Part shown: positions 25,573 to 34,164 of the stretch, in pieces
How positions within the stretch are numbered: the first letter of the stretch is position 1
Layout of the letters: the number at the start of each line of letters is the position of its first letter
From: JBFWVR01 sp050246635
GTDB taxonomy: Bacteria; Acidobacteriota; Vicinamibacteria; Vicinamibacterales; UBA2999
Length of the DNA: 64,000 nucleotides
Direction of reading: 5' to 3'
Assembly: GCA_050246635.1 (NCBI GenBank)
Contig: JBFWVR010000017.1
Span: 1 to 64,000 of the forward strand
Notes under the pieces: generated by a model
Told to the model about the DNA's origin: nothing
The model's database searches: none
What the model saw: only the letters and a program-made list of their open reading frames with translations
Made by a program: the position numbers and the translations under genes

Positions 25573-26364
25573 CTACTTCGCGCCGGCCGCCACGGGCGCG
25601 GGGCGGATGCCGCCGTAGCGGCGCTCGCGCTTCTGGAAGGCGAGGATGGCCTCGAGCAGGTGGCGACACCGGAAGTCGGGCCAGAGCGTGTCGGTCACCC
25701 AGATCTCCGCGTAGGCGATCTGCCACAGCAGGAAATTGCTGACGCGCATCTCGCCGCTCGTGCGGATGAGCAGGTCGGGGTCGGGCTGGCCGGCCGTGTA
25801 GAGGAACGACGCGAACCGCGCCTCGTCCAGCTCGTCGGGCCGTACGCCCGCCTCCATCGCGCGACGCGCCGCATCGACGATTTCGGTGCGGCCCCCGTAG
25901 TTGAGCGCGATGTTGAACCGCATGCCGCGGTTGTTCGCGGTCTTCTGCTCGGCCGCGCGCAGCTCGTCGAGGACGTCGGGGGCCAGCTCGTCGGCCCGCC
26001 CGATGACCTCGAACCGGATGTCGTTCCGCAGCAGGGTCGACAGCTCCGAGCGCAGGTAGCGCTTGAGCAGCAGCATCAGCGTGCCGACCTCCGAGGCCGG
26101 CCGCTTCCAGTTCTCCACCGAGAACGCGTACAGGGTCAGCACCTCGAGGCCCAGCCGCGCCGACGTCTCGACCGCGTCGCGTACGGCGTCGATCCCGGCC
26201 CGGTGGCCTTCCACGCGCGGCAGGTGCCGCTTGCCGGCCCACCGCCCATTGCCGTCCATGATGATGGCGACGTGGCGCGGCAGCCGGTCGGTGTTCACCT
26301 GTTCGGCCAGCGCGATGTCGGGGCTCCCCGGAGGAATCCACGCCAGCAGTTGCTCGAGGCTCAT
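25573..26364 (-). CDS. uppS: Isoprenyl transferase (undecaprenyl diphosphate synthase)
   Basis: Cis-prenyltransferase, 263 residues, producing the lipid carrier for peptidoglycan and O-antigen. Motifs: PRHVAIIMDGNGRWA with the catalytic Asp, RVEGHRAGIDAVR, LTLYAFSVENWKRP, NYGGRTEIVDA, DLLIRTSGEMRVSNFLLWQ and WPDF. I used ATG 26362-26364; the frame is open further upstream, but that part is Arg/Pro-rich and unlike the family. No good ribosome site precedes the ATG; a -10-like TAAGAT lies 17 nt before it. Confidence 0.93.
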   Translation of the reverse strand: MSLEQLLAWIPPGSPDIALAEQVNTDRLPRHVAIIMDGNGRWAGKRHLPRVEGHRAGIDAVRDAVETSARLGLEVLTLYAFSVENWKRPASEVGTLMLLLKRYLRSELSTLLRNDIRFEVIGRADELAPDVLDELRAAEQKTANNRGMRFNIALNYGGRTEIVDAARRAMEAGVRPDELDEARFASFLYTAGQPDPDLLIRTSGEMRVSNFLLWQIAYAEIWVTDTLWPDFRCRHLLEAILAFQKRERRYGGIRPAPVAAGAK

Positions 26365-26419
26365 AAGGGTGACAAAGGCTGATCTTACATCGACATGCGG
26401 GTGCCCGGGGACCGACTCG

Positions 26420-27154
26420 TCAGTAGGCCACCTCGTGCAGCACCAGCCCTTGGGGCGGCGCCGTCGGGCCGGCGGCGGCACGGTCGCGACCGTCGAGGAG
26501 CGCCGGCACGGCATCGGCCGGGAGTCGACCGCGCCCGACCTCCACCAGGGTCCCGACGATCGCCCGCACCATGTGACGCAGGAAGCCGGTGCCGCAGACC
26601 TCGTATCGCAGCCCGACCGGGTCGTCCACCAGGACCGACCGCGCCAGCTCGCGCACCGTGGTACGGACGGCGGAGCCCGACGACTGGAAGGCTGCGAAAT
26701 CGTGCCGGCCGACGAGGCTGGCGGCCGCCCGGTCCATCGCCGCCCGGTCCAGCCGGCCAGGGACGTGCCAGGCGCTGCGCCGCGCCAGGGGCGGCAGCAC
26801 GTCCTGCGTACACACGCGGTAGTGATAGGTCTTGAGGCGCGCGCTGAACCGGGCGTGGAAGGCCTCCGGCGCCTCCTCGGCCGCCAGGGCCCGCACGTCG
26901 GCCGGGAGGCGCGCGTTCAGGGCGCGCAGGAGGTCGGTCAGCGGGATGGCGCTGTCGAGCGCGAAGGACGCCACCTGCCCGTCGGCGTGGACCCCCGCGT
27001 CGGTCCGGCCGGCGCCGGCGACAGCGACCCGGCGGCCCTCGACGGGCTCGAGCGCCGCTTCGAGGACCGCCTGCACGGTGCGGTGCTCCGCCTGGCGCTG
27101 CCATCCCGCGAAGTCGGTGCCATCGTAGGCGACCGTGAGCTTGATGACGCGCAT
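26420..27154 (-). CDS. truA: tRNA pseudouridine(38-40) synthase
   Basis: Modifies U38-40 in tRNA anticodon arms; 244 residues, normal length. N-terminal VAYDGTDFAGWQRQ, catalytic aspartate in AGAGRTDAGVHADGQVASF, then LKTYHYRVCTQ and GTGFLRHMVRAIVGTLVEVG. 22 nt after pyrE and 55 nt before uppS on the same strand. Confidence 0.95.
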   Translation of the reverse strand: MRVIKLTVAYDGTDFAGWQRQAEHRTVQAVLEAALEPVEGRRVAVAGAGRTDAGVHADGQVASFALDSAIPLTDLLRALNARLPADVRALAAEEAPEAFHARFSARLKTYHYRVCTQDVLPPLARRSAWHVPGRLDRAAMDRAAASLVGRHDFAAFQSSGSAVRTTVRELARSVLVDDPVGLRYEVCGTGFLRHMVRAIVGTLVEVGRGRLPADAVPALLDGRDRAAAGPTAPPQGLVLHEVAY

Positions 27155-27176
27155 CGTGCGCGGGCGGCCGCGGGAC

Positions 27177-27746
27177 TCAGGCCCGCGATCCGGGTTTGAC
27201 CACCGGGTCCCCCGCCGCGCATTTCGGGCAGGACGCGGGCTCCCAGGTGGGCAGGTTCATGGGGAGCAGGGCCGCAAAGGGCACGTCGAGGCCGTGCTGG
27301 CCGCCGCTGCGATCCACGATGGCGCAGGCGCCAACCACGGTCGCGCCCGCGGCCCGGGCCACCGCCATCGTCTCGCGCGTGGAACCTCCGGTCGTGAGCA
27401 CGTCCTCGACGACGAGCACCTTGTCGGAGGGGCCGAGGGTGAAGCCGCGCCGCAGCGTGAGGGTGCCGTCCTGCCGCTCGGCGAAGAGCGCCCGCACGTC
27501 GAGGGCCCGTGCGACCTCCTGGCCGATCACGATCCCGCCCAGGGCCGGCGACAGCACGACGGTCGCACCGACGCTGCGCACCTTGTCACCGAGCGCGGCG
27601 CCGAGGGCTTCCGCGTGGCGGGGCCAGGCCAGGACGAGCGCGCACTGGAGGTATCCGGGGCTGTGGAGGCCGGAGGAGAGCCGGAAGTGGCCCTCGAGCA
27701 GGGCCCCGGACGAGCGGAACAGGGACAGCAGGTCGGCTTCGGTCAT
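27177..27746 (-). CDS. pyrE: Orotate phosphoribosyltransferase
   Basis: Joins orotate to PRPP giving OMP; 189 residues. Motifs: FRLSSGLHSPGYLQCALVL, ALGGIVIGQEVAR, FAERQDGTLTLRRGF and the PRPP loop VLVVEDVLTTGGST. The C-terminal CPKCAAGDPVVKPGSR is typical of the short PyrE subfamily. It heads the reverse operon toward rseP, away from the other pyr genes. A second PyrE-like gene lies at 33544. The TATACT -10 is 8 nt from the ATG. Confidence 0.93.
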   Translation of the reverse strand: MTEADLLSLFRSSGALLEGHFRLSSGLHSPGYLQCALVLAWPRHAEALGAALGDKVRSVGATVVLSPALGGIVIGQEVARALDVRALFAERQDGTLTLRRGFTLGPSDKVLVVEDVLTTGGSTRETMAVARAAGATVVGACAIVDRSGGQHGLDVPFAALLPMNLPTWEPASCPKCAAGDPVVKPGSRA

Positions 27747-27754
27747 CGAGCGGT

Positions 27755-27760
27755 AGTATA
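27755..27760 (-). promoter_or_regulatory. -10 (TATACT) close to the pyrE start
   Basis: TATACT on the reverse strand, 8 nt before the pyrE ATG, with no ribosome site in between. Fits a leaderless or nearly leaderless transcript. Confidence 0.45.
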
Positions 27761-27910
27761 GCCGTCGCGGCCGGCCGAACCCTGGCCCCTCGCCTCACGT
27801 CTATCTAACCCGAGGGGCGATGCGCGGCGCCCGACCGGCACTTTTCTTGCTCGGTGGGGCGCGCACTCTCATTCCCGGCGCCTTCTCGTTTCGAGTGGAG
27901 TACCAGGCAG

Positions 27911-29557
27911 ATGCGTGAATACAAGCACTTCCGGCCGCGGGTCCTGCTGGCCGCGGCGGTGGCCGTGGCGGGGCTGTCCGGATTCGGGGCAACCCCTGTC
28001 CGGGCCCAGACAGCCGGCCAGGAGGCGGCGATGGTGCCGTCCACCACCGACGCCCAGGGGCCCGCGCGGCGCCTGACGATCGACGAGGCGGTGGCCCTGG
28101 CGCTCGAGCAGAATCTCGACCTGCAGGTCGAGCGCATCAACCCGCAGGTGCAGGACTACGGCATCTCGGTGGCGCGTTCGGGCTGGACGCCGATCTTCCA
28201 GTCGAGCCTGCAGAACCAGACGCAGAACAACCCGCCCGACAGCTTCCTGTCCGGCGCGGACACCACCGTCAACGACAAGCGGCTGACCTCGAGCGTCGGC
28301 CTCGCGCAGCTGCTGCCGTGGGGCGGCAACTACTCGCTCGCGTGGAACAGCGGGCGCAGCGAGACCAACAACGAGTTCAGCAGCTTCAACCCGCGCCTGA
28401 GCTCGACCTTCTCGCTGAACTACACGCAGCCGCTGCTGCGCAACTTCGGCATCGACAACACGCGCCAGCAGATCCAGATCAGCAAGAAGAACCGCGAGAT
28501 CTCCGACGTCCAGCTCCAGCAGGCGGTCGCAACCACGACGCGCAACGTGAAGAACGCGTACTGGGATCTCGTCTACGCGATCAACAACCTGGCCGTGCAG
28601 CGCCAGTCCCTCGAGCTCGCCCAGCAGTCGCTCAAGGACAACCGCGCCCGCGTCGAGATCGGCACGATGGCGCCGATCGACATCGTGCAGGCCGAGGCGG
28701 AGGTCGCGCAGCGTGAGGAGGGCGTCATCCTGGCCGAGGCGCAGATCCAGCGCGCCGAGGATCGCCTGCGTGCCCTGATCTCCAACCCGTCGCAGCCGGA
28801 CTTCTGGAGCACGCGGCTGCTGCCGTCGGACGAGGCGACCTTCGTCCCCGTGAACGTGGACGTCGAGGGCGCGGTCCGCACGGCGCTCGACAACCGCACC
28901 GACCTGCAGACGACCCGGAAGCGCATCGAGGCCAACGACGTCTCGATCCGCTACTTCCGCAACCAGACCCTGCCGGACGTCAACGCGCAGGTGAACTACA
29001 GCGCGGTCGGCCTCGGCGGCACCAACTTCGCCTTCGGCTCCGGCTTCCCGCCGCAGGTCGTCGGCGAGACCCAGCGTTCCTTCGGCTCGGTGCTGGGGGA
29101 TGCCTTCAGCAACGCCTTCCCGACCTGGAGCTTCGGCGTGCAGATCAACTACCCGATCGGCACGGCCACGGCCGAGGCGAACCTGGCGCGGGCGCGGCTG
29201 CAGAACACGCAGGCCGAGAAGCAGCTCGAAAGCCAGGAGCTCTCGATCGCCACGCAGATCCGCGACTACGCGCGCGCCGTGCAGACCAACGGCAAACGCG
29301 TCGAGGCGACCCGCGCGTCGCGCGCGCTTGCCGAGAAGCGACTCGAGGCCGAGGAGAAGAAGTTCCAGGCGGGCATGACCACCAGCTTCTTCGTCGTCCA
29401 GGCCCAGCGCGACCTGAACCAGGCCCGCAACAACGAGCTGCAGGCCCTGATCGACTACCTCAAGTCGGTCGTCGACTTCGAGACGTCGCAGCAGGCCCCG
29501 CTCGCGGGCGGGTCGGGCGGCACGACGTCGGTGTCGACCGGCCAGCAGCAGCAGTAA
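27911..29557 (+). CDS. TolC-family outer-membrane channel
   Basis: 548-residue TolC/OEP-type protein, the outer-membrane duct of tripartite exporters. Signal peptide 1-33 (ends PVRAQ). The two OEP repeats are visible as long helical stretches (LTIDEAVALALEQNLDLQVE, about 55-75; NRTDLQTTRKRIEANDVSI, about 340; IATQIRDYARAVQTNGKRVE, about 450). Between them are beta-strand pairs rich in Asn/Gln/Tyr. ATG 27911 follows GGAG by 10 nt. No pump or adaptor gene is adjacent. A CACGAAGG repeat and a terminator follow. Confidence 0.9.
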   Translation: MREYKHFRPRVLLAAAVAVAGLSGFGATPVRAQTAGQEAAMVPSTTDAQGPARRLTIDEAVALALEQNLDLQVERINPQVQDYGISVARSGWTPIFQSSLQNQTQNNPPDSFLSGADTTVNDKRLTSSVGLAQLLPWGGNYSLAWNSGRSETNNEFSSFNPRLSSTFSLNYTQPLLRNFGIDNTRQQIQISKKNREISDVQLQQAVATTTRNVKNAYWDLVYAINNLAVQRQSLELAQQSLKDNRARVEIGTMAPIDIVQAEAEVAQREEGVILAEAQIQRAEDRLRALISNPSQPDFWSTRLLPSDEATFVPVNVDVEGAVRTALDNRTDLQTTRKRIEANDVSIRYFRNQTLPDVNAQVNYSAVGLGGTNFAFGSGFPPQVVGETQRSFGSVLGDAFSNAFPTWSFGVQINYPIGTATAEANLARARLQNTQAEKQLESQELSIATQIRDYARAVQTNGKRVEATRASRALAEKRLEAEEKKFQAGMTTSFFVVQAQRDLNQARNNELQALIDYLKSVVDFETSQQAPLAGGSGGTTSVSTGQQQQ

Positions 29558-29567
29558 GGGATCGTCT

Positions 29568-29607
29568 TCGAAGGACACGAAGGATCCGAAGGGCACGAGG
29601 GCACGAC
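29568..29607 (+). repeat. CACGAAGG-type repeat after tolC
   Basis: Begins 10 nt after the tolC stop. The first 25 bases are the exact reverse complement of 22197-22221, so both copies have the same orientation relative to the gene they follow. Two further degenerate units (GGGCACGAGGGCACGA) lead into the terminator. Confidence 0.85.
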
Positions 29608-29608
29608 G

Positions 29609-29645
29609 GGGCGGCGCGAGCCAGAGGGCCTGCGCCGCCCTTTCT
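29609..29645 (+). terminator. Rho-independent terminator after tolC
   Basis: Stem GGGCGGCGC (29609-29617) and GCGCCGCCC (29632-29640), 14-nt loop, followed by TTTCT. 51 nt after the tolC stop. Confidence 0.8.
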
Positions 29646-29651
29646 GCTGTA

Positions 29652-29712
29652 CGGAATCAAGAAGACGGAATCGGGAATCAAGAAAGGAATTCGGAAGGGC
29701 GGAAGGCGGGAA
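29652..29712. repeat. AT-rich repeat, single arm (copy 2)
   Basis: Contains GAATCAAGAAAGGAAT (29675-29690), identical to the core arm of the other copies, and GGCGGAAGGCGGGAA, shared with the spacer of copy 1. The opposite arm is missing, so this is a solo or decayed element. Confidence 0.7.
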
Positions 29713-29728
29713 ACAGCCCGGAAGCGGG

Positions 29729-29734
29729 TAGACT
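29729..29734 (+). promoter_or_regulatory. -10 (TAGACT) before the family 2 glycosyltransferase
   Basis: TAGACT touches one GTG (29735) and ends 6 nt before a second in-frame GTG (29741). The 6-nt spacing seen at other starts here favours 29741 as a leaderless start. Confidence 0.4.
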
Positions 29735-29740
29735 GTGCCG

Positions 29741-30538
29741 GTGCCGGGCGTGACCGTCACCATCATCACGAAGGACGAGGCGCCCAACATCGCGGCCGCG
29801 CTCGCGAGCGTCGCATGGGCCGACGAGCGGCTCGTGGTCGACAGCGGGAGCACCGACGACACCGTGGCCATTGCCCGGCAGGCCGGGGCCCGGGTGCTGG
29901 TGCGGCCGTGGGACGGGTACGCGGCGCAGAAGAACTTCGCCGCCGGGGAAGCGCAGCACGACTGGATCCTGTCGGTCGACGCCGACGAGCGGGTGTCCGA
30001 TCGCCTCGGGGACGAGATCCGCACGCTGCTGTCCGAGAGCCCCGCCGCCGCGGGATACCGGATGCCGCGGGTGACCTGGCACCTCGGCCGCTGGATCCGC
30101 TCGACCGACTGGTACCCCGACTACCAGCTGCGGCTCTACGACCGCCGCCGCGCCCGCTGGGCGCCGCGCCTGGTGCACGAGTCGGTCTCCGCCGACGGAC
30201 CGGTCGAGATGCTGGCGGGCGAGCTGCTGCACTACGCGTACCGCGACATCGCCCATCACCTCCAGACGATGGACCGCTACACGACCCTCGCGGCGCAGCA
30301 GATGCTGGCCGAGGGCCGGCGCGCGCACTGGTACGACGTCTTCCTCCGCCCGCGCCTCGTTTTCTTCCGCAACTACGTCCTGCGTGGCGGCTTCCGCGAC
30401 GGCTCGGCCGGGCTCATCGTCTCGTGGATGAACGCGCAGTACGTCGGCCTCAAGTTCGCGAAACTCTGGGAACTGTGTTCGCCCTCCACATCGACACGGC
30501 CCGCACCTGGCGCGGCGGACAGCACCAGGTCCTCCTGA
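29741..30538 (+). CDS. Glycosyltransferase family 2 (WaaE/KdtX-like)
   Basis: GT-A enzyme, 265 residues, of the type that adds a sugar to the LPS inner core. VTIITKDEAPNIAAALASV, ERLVVDSGSTDDTVAIARQ and the metal-binding LSVDADERVS are all within the first 95 residues. The C-terminal half (WHLGRWIRSTDWYPDYQLRL, YRDIAHHLQTMDRYTTLAA) follows the KdtX pattern. A membrane-associated tail (FLRPRLVFFRNYVLRGGFRD) is present. The last 64 bases overlap the next glycosyltransferase in another frame, so the pair is coupled. Confidence 0.88.
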   Translation: MPGVTVTIITKDEAPNIAAALASVAWADERLVVDSGSTDDTVAIARQAGARVLVRPWDGYAAQKNFAAGEAQHDWILSVDADERVSDRLGDEIRTLLSESPAAAGYRMPRVTWHLGRWIRSTDWYPDYQLRLYDRRRARWAPRLVHESVSADGPVEMLAGELLHYAYRDIAHHLQTMDRYTTLAAQQMLAEGRRAHWYDVFLRPRLVFFRNYVLRGGFRDGSAGLIVSWMNAQYVGLKFAKLWELCSPSTSTRPAPGAADSTRSS

Positions 30539-31605
30539 CGGTCCTCGGCCTCCGGGCCGCGGGCCACCGCGCGGTGCTCGTCGCGCACCCGGAGGGAGAG
30601 CTGTACCGTCGCGCGAAGGAAGGGCCGGACCTCGTCCCGCTCGCGCCCAGGAACGAGGTCGACCTCGGTGCCGCGTGGCGGCTCTCGCGCATCATCCGGC
30701 AGTGGAAGCCGGAGATCGTGCACGCCCATGATCCCCACGCCGTCGCCATGGCGTCGCTGGCGCTCTCGTTCGGCGCGCCCGCGCCCCGCCCGTGGATCGT
30801 CGCGGCGCGGCGGGTGGACTTCCACCTCCAGGGCAACTCCTTCTCGAAGTGGAAGTACCGGCAGGTCGACGCCTTCATTGCCGCCTCGGCCGCCATCCGC
30901 GCCGTGCTCGTGCACGACGGCATCCCCGCCGCACGCATCATCGTCGTGCACGACGGCATCGACGTGGAGCGGGTGCAGCGCCTGCCCGCCGTGGACGTGC
31001 ACGCCGAGTACTGGCTGCCCCACGGGGCGCCCGTCATCGCCAATGTGGGCGCCCTCGTGGGCCACAAGGGCCAGCGGCATCTCGTGGACGCGATGCCGCT
31101 CGTGCGGCGCGAGATTCCGGACGCGCACGCGATCATCTTCGGGGAGGGCGACCAGCGGCCCGCCCTGGAGAAGCAGATTCGCGATCGCCACCTCGAGAAG
31201 CACGTGCTGCTCGCGGGCTTCCGCGAGGACGTGCTGCAGCTCGTGAAGTCCACGGACCTGTTCGTGATGAGCTCGGTCACCGAGGGCCTCGGCTCCGCGG
31301 TGCTCGACGCGATGGCGATGGGGCTGGCGGTCGTCGGCACGCGCGCCGGCGGGATCCCGGAAGCCGTGAAGGACGGGCGCACCGGGCTGCTCGTGCCACC
31401 CGGCGACGCGAAAGCGCTCGCCGCCGCGATCATCGCCCTGCTGAAGGATCCCGATCGCCGCGCCGCGCTCGGCCGCGCCGGTCAGGAGCGCGTCGCCGCG
31501 GAGTTCGGTGTCGAGCGGCTCGTCGAGCGCACGCTCGCGGCGTACCGGCGCACGGCCGGACTGCCACACGCGGAGGATCTTCCGGGCGGGGAAGCGGGGC
31601 GCTAG
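30475..31605 (+). CDS. Glycosyltransferase family 4
   Basis: GT-B sugar transferase, 376 residues, probably in LPS or surface glycan assembly with its neighbour. The N-terminal ALHIDTARTWRGGQHQVLL is the usual start of this subgroup and fixes GTG 30475 despite the 64-nt overlap. Donor domain: VIANVGALVGHKGQRHLVDA, IIFGEGDQRPALEKQI, LLAGFREDVLQLVKSTDLFV, SSVTEGLGSAVLDAMAMGL (EX7E region) and GGIPEAVKDGRTGLLVPPGD. The acceptor is unknown. Confidence 0.9.
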   Translation: MFALHIDTARTWRGGQHQVLLTVLGLRAAGHRAVLVAHPEGELYRRAKEGPDLVPLAPRNEVDLGAAWRLSRIIRQWKPEIVHAHDPHAVAMASLALSFGAPAPRPWIVAARRVDFHLQGNSFSKWKYRQVDAFIAASAAIRAVLVHDGIPAARIIVVHDGIDVERVQRLPAVDVHAEYWLPHGAPVIANVGALVGHKGQRHLVDAMPLVRREIPDAHAIIFGEGDQRPALEKQIRDRHLEKHVLLAGFREDVLQLVKSTDLFVMSSVTEGLGSAVLDAMAMGLAVVGTRAGGIPEAVKDGRTGLLVPPGDAKALAAAIIALLKDPDRRAALGRAGQERVAAEFGVERLVERTLAAYRRTAGLPHAEDLPGGEAGR

Positions 31606-31627
31606 CCGGCCTGCCCCCGCTTCAGCC

Positions 31628-32521
31628 CTACCGCCGCTTCGGGCGGCAGGCCCCCTTGAGCGGGCAGTTCGCGTCACCGCGTGCGGTGCCGAAGCCGCAG
31701 GCGCCCATCATCCCGACGTGGCAGATCGAGAAGTCGTACTTGATGGGGTCCTCGGGGTCCAGCGCGCGCAGGGAGCGCGTGATGTCCACGGCCATCCGCC
31801 ACCCCGGGCTGCGATAGGTGGTGAGGCCGAGGCACCGGCCGACCCGAATCACGTGCGTGTCGAGCGGCACGACGAGCCGCCCCGGACGCACCCGCTGCCA
31901 CACGCCCAGGTCCACCTCGTCGCGCCGCACCATCCAGCGCAGGTAGAGGTTCAGGCGCTTGCACGCCCCACCGGACGAGGGCTTCGAGAAGAAGTACCCG
32001 ACACCCGGCTTCGGGCGGCGGCGGCCGTAGACCGCCGACACGTCGAGCGCCAGGGCACGGGCCGAGAACGACTCGAGGCCCGGCTGGATCGTCTCGGCTG
32101 CCGGCTCGTCCCCCGCCGCGAAGAACCCCTCGATGGACCCGTGGCCGTCGAGCATCTGGCGCAGCACCCACAGGAGCGCCGACAGGTCATCGCCGCGCGT
32201 CCAGCGGTGCACCAGGTGTGACAGCGCGGGGCTGTCCCTCTCCGGCTCGAAGGCCCGGACGAACGCCGCCGGGGAGGCGCCCATCACCGCGAGCAGGCCC
32301 TCGATCGACTGCAGCACGCTCTGGACCCGCCCGAAGGCCAACGCCGCCGCGCAGAAGCCCACCACCTCCCGATCGTCCGTCCGCTCGAACCGCCGGACGA
32401 TCCAGATCGGATCGCTGACGACGTGCACGGCGTTGTAGCCGTGGTAGAGCGTGTCGAGCGCGGGTCGCCGGGCCGCGAGGGCGGCCCGCACGGAGGGCAG
32501 GCGGCGGGGCGGGAGCGCCAC
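31628..32521 (-). CDS. TIGR02757 (DUF2400) family protein
   Basis: 297-residue cytosolic protein of a conserved bacterial family with no settled function. Its fold recalls helix-hairpin-helix glycosylases: RRPALDTLYHGYNAVHVVSD, DREVVGFCAAALAFGRVQSV, CKRLNLYLRWMVRRDEVDLG and PLDTHVIRVGRCLGLT. A C-terminal cysteine cluster (CHVGMMGACGFG, ANCPLKGACRPKRR) resembles the iron-sulphur site of EndoIII/MutY enzymes. 15 nt after the M28 peptidase gene, likely the last gene of the pyrR unit. Confidence 0.85.
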   Translation of the reverse strand: MALPPRRLPSVRAALAARRPALDTLYHGYNAVHVVSDPIWIVRRFERTDDREVVGFCAAALAFGRVQSVLQSIEGLLAVMGASPAAFVRAFEPERDSPALSHLVHRWTRGDDLSALLWVLRQMLDGHGSIEGFFAAGDEPAAETIQPGLESFSARALALDVSAVYGRRRPKPGVGYFFSKPSSGGACKRLNLYLRWMVRRDEVDLGVWQRVRPGRLVVPLDTHVIRVGRCLGLTTYRSPGWRMAVDITRSLRALDPEDPIKYDFSICHVGMMGACGFGTARGDANCPLKGACRPKRR

Positions 32522-32536
32522 GGCCGGGACTGAGGC

Positions 32537-33514
32537 CTACTGGACCGGCACGTGCGCGTCGAGCGCGCGCATCGCGTCGAGGATGGTCACGGCCGCGTCG
32601 TGGAAGAACGCGGGGTTGATCTTGTCGGGCGTGTCGCTGGGGCGGTGGTAATCGGCGTGGTCCTCGACCCCGAAGTAGACGAAGGGGATCCCGGCGTCGT
32701 GGAACGGCCCGTGATCGGACTGCTGGGTCCAGTCCTGCTCCCCGTCCTCGGGACGATCGTGGCCGAAGAGCAGCTTCACCGGCGCGCGCGACGCCACGGC
32801 ATCCAGGACCGGCTTCAGCTCGGGCGAGTGGTACGTGCCGGCCACGTAGAGCTCGTTGACGTCACTGCGACTGACCATGTCGAGGTTCACGTCGAGGGCC
32901 AGCGACTCCCGCGGCACGGGCGGCTTGTCGACGAACGCACGGGCCCCACGCAGGCCGCCCTCCTCCGCGTCGAAGGCGGCGACGATCAGCGGGTGCCGGA
33001 ACGGCTCGCGCATGCAGGCCTCGGCAATCCCGAGCAGGACCGCGACGCCGGACGCGTTGTCATCCGCGCCTGGGTAGACCTCGCCACTCCGCACGCCCAG
33101 GTGATCGTAGTGGGCGGACAGCACGATGGAGGGTGCGCCCTCAACGGTCCCCGGGCAGGTGCCCAGCACGTTGGCCGCGTCGATGGCCGGGCCGCTCTTC
33201 GGCGTGTAGCGGAACGTGTGCAGGTACGCCTCGCCGATCGGCCGCAGCCCGATATCGGTGAAGCGGTCGACGATCCACGCCCTCGCGCGCTGGTTCCCGA
33301 CGGTGCCGGCGCCACGGCCGTTCATCTCGGGAGCCGTCAGGGTCCGCACGCTGTCCATCAGCCGCGTGGCATCGAGCGGCGATGCCTGGACAGCGACCGG
33401 CTGCGCCGGCGCCGGCGCGCTCTCCACGCCGGTCCCCCCGCAGGCGGCCAGGCCTGTCGCCAGCACGGCCGCGGCCATCCGCCCCTTCCACGTGCCACGC
33501 CTCGTCTGCGCCAT
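32537..33514 (-). CDS. M28-family metallopeptidase lipoprotein
   Basis: Zinc aminopeptidase-like exported lipoprotein, 325 residues. Lipobox LATGLAACGG places the lipidated Cys near 25. Metal ligands: VLSAHYDHLG, GADDNASGVAVLL, AFDAEEGGLRGARAF, LDVNLDMVSRSD and QQSDHGPFHDAGIPFVYFG. ATG 33514 follows GGAGG by 9 nt; upstream codons belong to the shadow of the PRTase gene. Substrate not predictable. 29 nt after the PRTase stop. Confidence 0.9.
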   Translation of the reverse strand: MAQTRRGTWKGRMAAAVLATGLAACGGTGVESAPAPAQPVAVQASPLDATRLMDSVRTLTAPEMNGRGAGTVGNQRARAWIVDRFTDIGLRPIGEAYLHTFRYTPKSGPAIDAANVLGTCPGTVEGAPSIVLSAHYDHLGVRSGEVYPGADDNASGVAVLLGIAEACMREPFRHPLIVAAFDAEEGGLRGARAFVDKPPVPRESLALDVNLDMVSRSDVNELYVAGTYHSPELKPVLDAVASRAPVKLLFGHDRPEDGEQDWTQQSDHGPFHDAGIPFVYFGVEDHADYHRPSDTPDKINPAFFHDAAVTILDAMRALDAHVPVQ

Positions 33515-33543
33515 CGGGTGAAGCCTCCGCTGGGGTTGTCGCG

Positions 33544-34164
33544 TCAGAAGGTGGTCACGGGCACGCCGGCGGCGCAGAGCGGGCAGCTCGTCGCCGGGTA
33601 GTTCGGCGGGGCCGTGTAGTCGACCAGGGCGACGTTCGGCACGTCGAGCGTCACCTCCGCCTCGAGCCGGTCCACGATCTGGACGGTGCCCACGACGGTG
33701 CCACCCGCCTGCACGACCGCATCGGCGCACTGCTTCAACGTCTGCCCGGTGTTCCGCACGTCGTCGGCGATGAGCACGCGCTTGCCGGCCACCACGCCGG
33801 CGTAGAACGGGCTCAGCGCCGGCGTCCCGTCGGCGGCCAGGCTGAAGGGGGCAAACGAGTACGGGGGCGTCGTCAACGCGCGACGACCATCGAGCAGGCC
33901 GGCCATCGTGTGCGCGAGGAGCGCGCCGCCGGTCGGCGGCCCGGCCACGACGTCGGTCGCCTCGAGCATCGACGCGGGGATCACGTCGATGAGGTCCTGG
34001 GCGACGCGCCAGATGGTCGACGGGTAGCGGAACAGCTGGTGCGGGTTGAGGTACAGCCGCCCATGGAAGCCGTTGCCGTAGTCGAAGTGGCCGTCCATGA
34101 CCACCTCGAAGCGGCGAAGGTCCTCGAAGGCACGCGTGCGGATCTCATCGAGACGGGGACTCAC
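33544..34164 (-). CDS. Orotate-PRTase-like phosphoribosyltransferase (second PyrE paralogue)
   Basis: 206-residue type I phosphoribosyltransferase. VVAGPPTGGALLAHTMA is the substrate side; the PRPP loop is VLIADDVRNTGQT rather than the VVEDVLTTGGS of the pyrE at 27177. Residues 20-60 (GHFDYGNGFHGRLYLNPHQL) resemble PyrE. The C-terminus CPLCAAGVPVTTF is a shorter form of the PyrE ending. GTG start overlaps the pyrC stop by 4 nt. It may be a true second OPRTase, or act on another base; position favours a pyrimidine role. Confidence 0.8.
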   Translation of the reverse strand: MSPRLDEIRTRAFEDLRRFEVVMDGHFDYGNGFHGRLYLNPHQLFRYPSTIWRVAQDLIDVIPASMLEATDVVAGPPTGGALLAHTMAGLLDGRRALTTPPYSFAPFSLAADGTPALSPFYAGVVAGKRVLIADDVRNTGQTLKQCADAVVQAGGTVVGTVQIVDRLEAEVTLDVPNVALVDYTAPPNYPATSCPLCAAGVPVTTF

